Source: BP-464 sp045805505
Lineage (GTDB): Bacteria; Actinomycetota; Thermoleophilia; Solirubrobacterales; Solirubrobacteraceae
DNA length: 64,000 nt
Assembly: GCA_045805505.1 (NCBI GenBank)
Contig: JBJMLA010000032.1
Span: 62,001 to 126,000, forward strand
Direction of reading: 5' to 3'
Numbering within the stretch: the first letter of the stretch is position 1; the number at the start of each line of letters is the position of its first letter. Positions 15,128 to 22,006 of this stretch are shown one piece after another. The notes beneath the pieces were generated by a model that worked only from the letters and a program-made list of their open reading frames with translations, made no database searches and was not told the DNA's origin. The position numbers and the translations under genes were made by a program.

Positions 15128-17113
15128 CTACCAGTGCACGCCCTTCAGCAGGTTCGCCATGGCGACCTGCTCCATCGAGGCCTTCTCGGACTCGTCCTTC
15201 TGGCCCTTGGCCGCGGCGGAGTCGGGGAAGACCTTGTAGGCCGTGTGGAGGATCTGGTCGACGGCCTTCGGCGCGAGCGCGTAGGCCACCTCGCCGAACG
15301 TGCCCAGGCGCGTGTTGATCTGCTTGGGCTTCGCGCGCATGGCCTCGCAGACCATGTCGGCCGCCTCGTCCGGCGTGATGGTCGGGAACTGGTCGTACAT
15401 CTTGGTCGGGGCGATCATCGCCGTGCGCACGAGCGGCATGTGGATCGTGGTGAACGTGATGTTGTCGGCCACGGTCTCCGTGGCGACGATGCGCGTCCAC
15501 GCGTCGAGCGCTGCCTTTGACGCCACGTAGGCGCTGAACCGCGGCGGGTTGGTCTGCACGCCGATGGAGCTGACGTTGACGATGTGGCCGAAGCGCTGCT
15601 CCTTCATGTGCGGCAGGAAGCTCATGACGAGCTTGATGGCACTGAAGTAGTTGAGCTGCATGGTCCGCTCGTAATCGTGGAAGCGGTCGATGCTCAGCGA
15701 AACCGAGCGGCGGATCGAGCGTCCCGCGTTGTTGACGATCATGTCGACGGTCGGGTGGTCGGCCAGGACTCGATCGCGGAGCTCCTCGAGCGCGTCCATG
15801 TCGGTCAGGTCGGTCGGGTAGATGTGAGCGGTCCCGCCGGCCTTCTCGATCTCGGCCTTGACCTCCTCGAGCTTCTCGACGCCGCGGGCGACGAGCAGCG
15901 GGATGCCGCCGGCGGCGGCGACCTTGAGCGCCGTGGACCGGCCGATGCCGGCAGATGCGCCGGTGATCAGGACGGTCCCGCCGTTGATCGCATGCTCGAA
16001 GGAGCGGTCCTTGAATAGATCCGGATCGAGGTTGCGCTCCCAGTAGTCCCAGAGCTGCTCGGCGTAGTCGTCGAGCTCCGGCACGCTGATGCCCGAGCCG
16101 GCCAGCGCACGTTCGGTGTCGCGAGTGTCGAACTGGGCGGTGAAGCCGATGTGTTCGATGACCTCCTCGGGAATCCCGAAGTCGGCCAGCAGCGACTTGC
16201 GCACGTCCTTGGCCGGCGGCAGCTTCATGAGCATCGAGATGGTGCCCTTGGGCAGCATCGCCAGGAGCTTTTTGTCGACGCGCATCTGCATCTGCGGCGC
16301 GTGCGCGGCGCGTGCGAAGGCGTTGAGGACCTCGCCGGAGCGCTGCCCCTTCGGATGGGTCAGGTGGAAGGCCTGGCCGTCGAGCTCGGGCTGATGGGCG
16401 ATGTGATCCATCGCCTTGACCACGAAGTCGACGGGAACGATGTTGTTCCAGCCGAGCTCCGGACCGACCAGCGGCACCCACTCGGGGATCCAGTGGCGCA
16501 GCTTCTGGATCGCCTTGAAGAAGTAGTACGGCCCGTCGATCTTGTCCATCTCGCCGGTCTCGGAGTGTCCGACGACGACCGCGGGCCGGTACACGCGCCA
16601 CGGCACGGTGGACTTCTCGCGGGCGATCTTCTCGGACTCGAACTTCGTCCGGTGATAGGCCGACGGGAGCTTCTGGCCCTCGTCGAACATGTCCTCGCGG
16701 AAGTTGCCCTTGAACAGGCCTGCGGCGGCGACCGAGGAGGTGTGGTGCAGGATCCCGGCCTCGAGCGCGTTGGCGAGGTCGACGGCGTTGCGCGTGCCGA
16801 CGACGTTGTGCTTCTCGTTGCTCTCATCGCTGGCCGTCATGTCGTAGACGGCCGCCAGGTGGAAGAAGTGGTCGATCTTCCCCTTGTGCTCGTCGATCCA
16901 GGCGCTGTCGACACCGAGCGACGGCTCGTTGAGGTCGCCGACTACCGGCTTGATGCGCGGCGAGGAACCCCACTTCTCGGCGCTCAGCTGCTCGAGCTTC
17001 TCCCGGGAGGTCTCCCGCACCAGGACGTGGATGTCACCCTCGCGCTTTGCCAGCAGCTCTTCGACGAGATGGCGGCCGATGAAGCCGGTTGCGCCCGTCA
17101 CGAAATACGTCAT
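15128..17113 (-). CDS. Two-domain fatty acyl-CoA/ACP reductase (NAD-epimerase plus short-chain dehydrogenase)
   Basis: 661 residues with two Rossmann domains. Residues 1-360 form a male-sterility-type acyl reductase: TGATGFIG at 6-13, active-site Tyr153-x3-Lys157 in AYHRTK, and PAVVVGHSETGEMDKIDG. Residues 378-640 form a classical short-chain dehydrogenase: TGASAGIG at 384-391, NNAG at 461-464, Ser515/Ser516, and Tyr529-x3-Lys533. Length and architecture match the Marinobacter Maqu_2507 reductase and mycobacterial FcrA/AcrA1, which reduce fatty acyl-CoA to aldehyde and alcohol with NADPH. The likely role is fatty alcohol or wax-ester synthesis. A strong GGAGGGAGAG ribosome-binding site precedes the ATG. 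No wax synthase gene is adjacent. Confidence 0.88.
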   Translation of the reverse strand: MTYFVTGATGFIGRHLVEELLAKREGDIHVLVRETSREKLEQLSAEKWGSSPRIKPVVGDLNEPSLGVDSAWIDEHKGKIDHFFHLAAVYDMTASDESNEKHNVVGTRNAVDLANALEAGILHHTSSVAAAGLFKGNFREDMFDEGQKLPSAYHRTKFESEKIAREKSTVPWRVYRPAVVVGHSETGEMDKIDGPYYFFKAIQKLRHWIPEWVPLVGPELGWNNIVPVDFVVKAMDHIAHQPELDGQAFHLTHPKGQRSGEVLNAFARAAHAPQMQMRVDKKLLAMLPKGTISMLMKLPPAKDVRKSLLADFGIPEEVIEHIGFTAQFDTRDTERALAGSGISVPELDDYAEQLWDYWERNLDPDLFKDRSFEHAINGGTVLITGASAGIGRSTALKVAAAGGIPLLVARGVEKLEEVKAEIEKAGGTAHIYPTDLTDMDALEELRDRVLADHPTVDMIVNNAGRSIRRSVSLSIDRFHDYERTMQLNYFSAIKLVMSFLPHMKEQRFGHIVNVSSIGVQTNPPRFSAYVASKAALDAWTRIVATETVADNITFTTIHMPLVRTAMIAPTKMYDQFPTITPDEAADMVCEAMRAKPKQINTRLGTFGEVAYALAPKAVDQILHTAYKVFPDSAAAKGQKDESEKASMEQVAMANLLKGVHW

Positions 17114-17144
17114 GTGGTCTCTCTCCCTCCGCGGATCGGGCGAT

Positions 17145-17150
17145 CCTATA
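17145..17150 (-). promoter_or_regulatory. Candidate -10 element for the acyl reductase gene
   Basis: TATAGG on the minus strand lies 31 bases upstream of the ATG at 17113, with the Shine-Dalgarno between. The same hexamer serves the minus-strand gene at 20772. No clear -35 is seen. Confidence 0.35.
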
Positions 17151-17167
17151 GGCAGAGCGTCGAGCGG

Positions 17168-19678
17168 CTAGCCGCGTGAACGGCGCTTCGCAGCCTTGGC
17201 CGCGTACATGCGGCGGTCGGCTTCCACGACGGCTTCGGCCAGGGTGGCGGACGGCGGGACGGATGCGAAGCCGAGTGAGCAGGACGGCACGGGCTCTCCG
17301 GCGGAGCGGGCGTCGGCAAGGGCGGTGAGCAGGCGGTCGCACCAGGACTGGGCGTCGCCCTCGTCGCTGTAGCGCAGGAGGACGCCGAACTCGTCGCCGC
17401 CGATGCGGGCGACGAAGTCGGTGGCGCGGACGTTCTCGGACAGGGCGGCGCCGGCGCGGCGCAGGAGCTCGTCGCCCGCGGCGTGGCCTTCGCTGTCGTT
17501 GATCAGCTTGAGCTCGTCGAGATCGACCACGACGATGGAGGCGGGGCGGCCGTTGCGGGCGCGATGGAGCTCCTCGGAGCGGATCGTCTCCTCCCAGGCC
17601 GCGCGGGAGGCCACACCGGTGACGACATCGGTGCGCAGGCGCTGGGCCAGCTGGGCGTTCTCCGACGAGAGCCGCTCCTGGGCCAGCGCGCGGCGCAGGA
17701 CGACCTCGGCGGCGTCGCTCATCGCGCCGGCGACGCGCTGGCACAGCGCGGTGAAGCCGCGCAGGCCCGGCTCGGCGTGGACGATCAGCAACATGGCGAT
17801 CGCCGGCTTGCCGACGGGCAGGACGTGGATCGAGGACGCGGCGTCCTCACGGCGGAAGCCCTCGGGCATCGCGTCATCGGTGCCCGTCGTGTCCTGGCAG
17901 AGCATCGGCAGCGCCTTGGGCGAGCCCGCGTAGTGCAGCAGCGCGCGCTGGGCGGCATCCGGGTCGGCCGGGCGCCAGCCGCGGTCAGACCACCCGAGGA
18001 TCGGATCGACGTCGTCACTCGGGACGGTCATCACCGCGCCGTACTCGCAGCTCAGCGCTGCCGCGGCACGATCGGCCACGGCGGCCAGGGTCGCCTGCAC
18101 CGAGTCGGCGGAGACCATGGTGATCGCGCGGACGGCGGCGAGGACCTCGAGCTCGTCGGCCAGGCGCTTGGCGGGGGAGACGTCGACGACCAGGGCGCGC
18201 GCCTGCTCGGCAAGCCGTGCGGCGCGATCGAGGTCGGCGCCATCGAGAGCGCGGTCCGGCGAGCCGAACAGCACGACCCAGTCCTCGCGGCAGGGAACGA
18301 GCACGGCGCTGCGGCCGTAGTAGGGCCCGACGATCCGCGTGGTCGTCTCGTAGGCGACCAGCAGCGGCTTGCCGTCGACGAGCGCGTCGCGCACGAGCGA
18401 CTCCTCGCCCGAGCGGATCTCGATGTTGCCCGCCCAGCCCGCGCCGCGGCCCACGCCGCCGAGGTGGGAGTAGACGTCGTCGGCCACGCGGGTGAAGACG
18501 AACAGGTCGGCGGCGCCGAGGTCGTCGGCGAGCGCGGCGAGCGCGACGGCCTGCGCGGCCTCGGCGCTGTCGCGAGGGGAGAAGGCCTCGAGCTCGCCGA
18601 CGGTGTCGTCGCCGAGCACGGTCAGCAGCGCCTGGGCGACGCGCGGGTCGAACTGCGTCCCGGCGTGCTTGCGCAGCTCGGCGAGCGCGTCCTCGTGCGC
18701 CATCGCCGGCCGGTAGGAGCGGTCGGAGGTCATGGCGTGCCAGGCGTCGCACGCGAAGACGATGCGGCTGGGCAGCGGGATGAGCTCGCCGGCCAGGCCG
18801 TCGGGGTAGCCGCCGCCGTCCCAGCGCTCGTGCTCGTGGCGGATCGCCTTGGCGACGTCCTCGAGGGCCGGGATGCCCGACAGGATGCGTTCGCCGATGG
18901 CCGGGTGCTCGCGCATCAGCGCCCATTCGGTGTCGGTCAGCGCACCGGGCTTGGTGAGGATCTCTGTCGGGATCCCGAGCTTGCCGATGTCGTGGAGGAC
19001 GGCGACCTGGCGGATGCGCGCGACGTCCTCGGCGCTCAGAGCGAGGCGCTCGGCCACGGCCGCGGCCAGGTCGGCCGTCTCGGATGAGTGCTGGCCGGTG
19101 TACTCGTCGCGGGCGTCGAGCGCGGAGCTCAGCGCCACGACGACCGACTCATAGCTGGCGGCGACGCTGGCCTGCGACCGCAGTCGGTCAAGGCCCAGCG
19201 CGACGACACCCGCGTAGGAGGAGGCCAGGTCGATCTCGGCCTGGTCCGGCTCGTAGGGCTCGTCGTGGTAGACGACGAACGTTCCCAGGACGGTGCCGTC
19301 GGACAGCGCCAGCGGCACCGAGAAGGCCGAGCGCAGTCCGCGGTCCTCGGCGTACTCGCGCCAGTCCTCCCAGCGCTCGTCGGTGCGGACGTCGACCGTG
19401 ACCTGCGGCTCGCCGTGGAAGATGGCCGAGCCGCACGTGCCGGAATTCGGCCCCACGGTCGTGCCGGCGACGCAGTCGCTCGGGATGCGGAGGCCGACGC
19501 TGGCCCCGTGACAGAGCTGGTCGCCGTCGAGCAGCATGATCGCCGCCCGCTCGGTGTGGTGCAGGCGCGAGAGGTGGCAGACGGCGTCCTGGAGGAACGC
19601 CTGTGGCGAGGTGCCGTCAGCAGCGGCGGCCGTCGTGGCGTGAACCGCGGCGGAAAGAGACTGGGCGTCGGGCGTCAT
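17168..19678 (-). CDS. GAF / HD-GYP / GGDEF signalling protein
   Basis: 836 residues. The N-terminal GAF domain (about 20-165) includes GPNSGTCGSAIFHGEP. The HD-GYP phosphodiesterase domain has His229-Asp230 in LHDIGKLGIP and HERWDGGGYPDGL at 283-295. A middle GAF-like region (about 530-640) follows, then a C-terminal GGDEF domain with an intact RIGGDEF (760-764) and an RxxD inhibitory site (751-754). It could both degrade (HD-GYP) and synthesise (GGDEF) cyclic-di-GMP, with two ligand-sensing GAF domains deciding the direction. It is soluble and has no transmembrane helix. It follows the acyl reductase at a distance on the same strand but probably has its own promoter. Confidence 0.9.
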   Translation of the reverse strand: MTPDAQSLSAAVHATTAAAADGTSPQAFLQDAVCHLSRLHHTERAAIMLLDGDQLCHGASVGLRIPSDCVAGTTVGPNSGTCGSAIFHGEPQVTVDVRTDERWEDWREYAEDRGLRSAFSVPLALSDGTVLGTFVVYHDEPYEPDQAEIDLASSYAGVVALGLDRLRSQASVAASYESVVVALSSALDARDEYTGQHSSETADLAAAVAERLALSAEDVARIRQVAVLHDIGKLGIPTEILTKPGALTDTEWALMREHPAIGERILSGIPALEDVAKAIRHEHERWDGGGYPDGLAGELIPLPSRIVFACDAWHAMTSDRSYRPAMAHEDALAELRKHAGTQFDPRVAQALLTVLGDDTVGELEAFSPRDSAEAAQAVALAALADDLGAADLFVFTRVADDVYSHLGGVGRGAGWAGNIEIRSGEESLVRDALVDGKPLLVAYETTTRIVGPYYGRSAVLVPCREDWVVLFGSPDRALDGADLDRAARLAEQARALVVDVSPAKRLADELEVLAAVRAITMVSADSVQATLAAVADRAAAALSCEYGAVMTVPSDDVDPILGWSDRGWRPADPDAAQRALLHYAGSPKALPMLCQDTTGTDDAMPEGFRREDAASSIHVLPVGKPAIAMLLIVHAEPGLRGFTALCQRVAGAMSDAAEVVLRRALAQERLSSENAQLAQRLRTDVVTGVASRAAWEETIRSEELHRARNGRPASIVVVDLDELKLINDSEGHAAGDELLRRAGAALSENVRATDFVARIGGDEFGVLLRYSDEGDAQSWCDRLLTALADARSAGEPVPSCSLGFASVPPSATLAEAVVEADRRMYAAKAAKRRSRG

Positions 19679-19741
19679 GAGCTCGCCCCGTTCATCGGCA
19701 CGCCGGAGCCGGTCCTGAAGGACGCGGCGCTCCCGGCTGGA

Positions 19742-20518
19742 CTAGACGCCCGCGCCCTGGCCGCCGCGGCCCTCGCCGCCGGCGAACCGCGCTGCGCCGG
19801 TGACCGCGTCCATGAACGTCTGCGGGCCTGACTGGGCCTCGATGGCCAGTGCGGCGTCGAGCGGGAGTCCGAAGCCCTCGAGCGCGGCGCGGCGATCGGC
19901 GAGCATCGTCTTCTGGGGGAAGCTCGCCAGGCCCTGGGCGATCTCCAGCGCGCGCTCGAGATGCGAGGCGGGCTCGACGATCTCGGTGATCATCCCCATG
20001 CTCAGCGCCTCGCTCGCGTCGATGATCCGCCCGGTGAGGATCAGGTCGAGCGCGCGGCCCATCCCGACGATGCGCGGCAGCCGCTGCGTCCCGCCGTCGA
20101 TCAGCGGCACGCCCCAGCGACGCTCGGGGAACCCGAGCTGCGAACCCTCGGTGACGATCCGCAGGTCGCACCACAGCGCGAGCTCGAGCCCGCCGGCCAG
20201 GCACCAGCCGCTGATCGCCGCGATCGTCGGCTTGGAGGGCGTCAGGCGGGTGAACCCGAACGGGCCCGCCGCCGACATCTGGCGCGGGCCGAAGGACTCG
20301 ATGGCCTTGAGATCGGCGCCGGCGCAGAACGAGACGTCGCCGGCACCGGTGACGATCAGCACGCGAGCCTCGTCGTCGGCCTCGAAGATGTGGAACGCGG
20401 CCTCGAGCAGGTCGGCGGTGGGCCCGTCGACTGCGTTGCGGCGCTCCTGCCGGTCGATGGTCAGGACGGCCGCTGCACCGACCCGCTCGTAGCGGACCGG
20501 CTCGGGGCCGTCTACCAA
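19742..20518 (-). CDS. Enoyl-CoA hydratase/isomerase family protein
   Basis: About 258 residues of crotonase fold. The first oxyanion loop is FCAGADLKAI and the second includes GWCLAGGLELALWCDLR. A catalytic-position Glu lies in GFPERRWGVP, followed by GGTQRLPRIVG. It is probably a hydratase or isomerase of acyl-CoA catabolism. The TTG at 20518 is proposed as start because it overlaps the stop of the upstream small membrane gene, has an AGGGCGG just upstream, and gives the standard family length. A longer frame from ATG 20596 would run through the other gene's coding sequence. It may be transcribed from the bidirectional promoter at 20782. Confidence 0.85.
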   Translation of the reverse strand: MVDGPEPVRYERVGAAAVLTIDRQERRNAVDGPTADLLEAAFHIFEADDEARVLIVTGAGDVSFCAGADLKAIESFGPRQMSAAGPFGFTRLTPSKPTIAAISGWCLAGGLELALWCDLRIVTEGSQLGFPERRWGVPLIDGGTQRLPRIVGMGRALDLILTGRIIDASEALSMGMITEIVEPASHLERALEIAQGLASFPQKTMLADRRAALEGFGLPLDAALAIEAQSGPQTFMDAVTGAARFAGGEGRGGQGAGV

Positions 20519-20772
20519 CCGCCCTGCCAGCGCGCGCTGGACGAGCGAGCCTTCGAAGCGGCCTTGCGGGCGTTCTTGCGCTTCTCGAGCTTCCACTGCA
20601 GCAGGGACGCCAGCAGGATGAACAGCGGGAAGAAGATGATCAGGATGAAGCCTGCGTTGGTGACGACCTTGTCGTTGGTCTCGCCGTACCAGCCCTGGCC
20701 CTGATCATGGGCCAGCGCCGCCGGAGCGGTGAGCAGGAAGAGAGCGACGGTGGTCGGGAGCAGCCTCAGCAC
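20512..20772 (-). CDS. Small membrane protein with signal peptide, 86 aa
   Basis: Starts at GTG 20772. A signal-like hydrophobic segment ends in APAALA (about residue 21). A short extracytoplasmic stretch (HDQGQGWYGETND) follows, then a strongly hydrophobic helix (about 40-58, FILIIFFPLFILLASLLQW) and a very basic cytoplasmic tail (KLEKRKNARKAASKARSSS). No known function. Its stop overlaps the proposed TTG start of the crotonase downstream. The gene appears leaderless, with a TATAGG -10 nine bases before the GTG. Confidence 0.65.
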   Translation of the reverse strand: MLRLLPTTVALFLLTAPAALAHDQGQGWYGETNDKVVTNAGFILIIFFPLFILLASLLQWKLEKRKNARKAASKARSSSARWQGGW

Positions 20773-20781
20773 GCCCCCAAT

Positions 20782-20789
20782 CCTATAGA
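20782..20789. promoter_or_regulatory. Bidirectional promoter with overlapping symmetrical -10 elements
   Basis: The 27 bases between two divergent GTG starts contain CCTATAGA. Read forward it gives TATAGA (20784-20789), ten bases before GTG 20800. Read in reverse it gives TATAGG (20787-20782), nine bases before GTG 20772. Both genes would be transcribed without a leader from one near-palindromic -10. Confidence 0.5.
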
Positions 20790-20799
20790 AGCCCGTGGC

Positions 20800-21516
20800 G
20801 TGAAGACCCTTCAGCGCGAACGCCGCGACGCCATCGAGATCGTCCGCCTCGACCGGCCGGAGGTCCGCAACGCCATGAGCACCGCGCTCCTGGAGGAGCT
20901 GATCGCCGTGCTGGGCGAGCTCGCAGCCGACGAGGAGCTGCGGGCGCTGGTGCTCTCGACGACCAGCGAGAAGGCGCTGTCGGCCGGCGCCGACGTGGGG
21001 GAGGAGCTCGATGCGGCGGGCGGCATTGCGCGGATGGAGCTCTTCACGGAGGTCTATGCGGCACTCGACGCGTTCCCGGCGCCGTCGGTCGCCGTCTGCG
21101 TGGGCAACTGCGTGGGCGCCGGTGCCGAGCTCGCCGCGGGGTGTGACCTGCGGGTGGCCGGCGACAACCTCAAGCTGGCCTGGGCCGGCGGGCGGCTCGG
21201 CGTCCCCGTCGGCCCGGCGCGGCTGGTCCCGCTGATCGGGCTCTCGCGCGCGAAGGAGCTGATCCTCACCGGCCGGGTGGTCGGCGGGGAGGAGGCCGAG
21301 CGCGTCGGGCTGGCCCACCGCGTCGCTGCGGCGGCCGAGGCCGAGGCCGCGGCGGTCGAGCTCGCCGAGCAGGCCAGCCAGGGCCCGATCGCGGCGATGC
21401 GCGGTCTCAAGGGGATGTTCCGCGACTTCGAGCACTCTGCGGAGCGGGTCGCACTGGAGAACGCGTTGCTGCTCGAGTTCCAGCGCCACGGCGCCGGCCT
21501 GCCCCGCCGCGGCTAG
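20800..21516 (+). CDS. Enoyl-CoA hydratase/isomerase family protein, probably divergent
   Basis: 238 residues of crotonase fold with the oxyanion loops LSAGADVGEEL and GNCVGAGAELAAGCDLRV. Where active hydratases have a Glu (FPE or QPE) this protein reads KLAWAGGRLGVPVG, so the usual catalytic acid is absent. It may act as an isomerase, a thioesterase-like member or a non-hydratase crotonase. The start is GTG 20800 (VKTLQRERRDAIEIVRLDRP), apparently leaderless. It meets the SRPBCC gene tail to tail with a four-base stop overlap. Confidence 0.8.
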   Translation: MKTLQRERRDAIEIVRLDRPEVRNAMSTALLEELIAVLGELAADEELRALVLSTTSEKALSAGADVGEELDAAGGIARMELFTEVYAALDAFPAPSVAVCVGNCVGAGAELAAGCDLRVAGDNLKLAWAGGRLGVPVGPARLVPLIGLSRAKELILTGRVVGGEEAERVGLAHRVAAAAEAEAAAVELAEQASQGPIAAMRGLKGMFRDFEHSAERVALENALLLEFQRHGAGLPRRG

Positions 21517-21953
21517 AAGCGCGTGGCGGCGAGGCGGTCCATCGCCTTCTGGTTGCCGCGCTGCAGCCAGATGCGCAGGACCGGCGAGAGGACCTTCTCG
21601 ATGCCGGGCGTCTGCAGATAGCGCAGCTCGAAGCGGACGTCGGTGCCGCCGCCGGGGGAGTCGCTGAGCGTGTAGGTGCCCTGGGTGCGGCGCTTGCCGT
21701 TGGCGCCGACGGCCTGCTCGACGATGGTCGTCGGCGGGGTCGCCGAGACGACCTCCATGTCGGCCCAGTCCTTCGGGCCGGGCACGTTGGCCCGCATGCG
21801 CGCCTTCGCGCCGACCCCTGTCGCCGGCCCGCTGTAGGTCCAGTCGACGAGCATGTGGTTGGTGAACGGCTCGTGGTTGGCCATCACGTCGAGGAACGCG
21901 AAGACCTCCTCACGCGGCTTGTCGATGTGGGTGCTGACGACGATCGGCTTCAC
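21513..21953 (-). CDS. SRPBCC (START-like) family protein
   Basis: 146 residues. The opening IVVSTHIDKPREEVFAFLDV is the hallmark first strand and helix of polyketide-cyclase/START-like proteins, which bind hydrophobic ligands in a deep pocket. The rest alternates strands (GTDVRFELRYLQTP) and closes with a long C-terminal helix. The ligand is unknown. It is divergent from the MMPL transporter gene, and the 53-base gap contains an imperfect inverted repeat (GGCAAC/GTTGTC at 21966-21979). The pairing with an MMPL exporter hints at lipid handling; that is inference from position only. Confidence 0.75.
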   Translation of the reverse strand: MKPIVVSTHIDKPREEVFAFLDVMANHEPFTNHMLVDWTYSGPATGVGAKARMRANVPGPKDWADMEVVSATPPTTIVEQAVGANGKRRTQGTYTLSDSPGGGTDVRFELRYLQTPGIEKVLSPVLRIWLQRGNQKAMDRLAATRF

Positions 21954-22006
21954 CGGGAACTCCTCGGCAACAAGTTGTCGGAATGGTCGGATAGCGTAAT
22001 CGCGCC

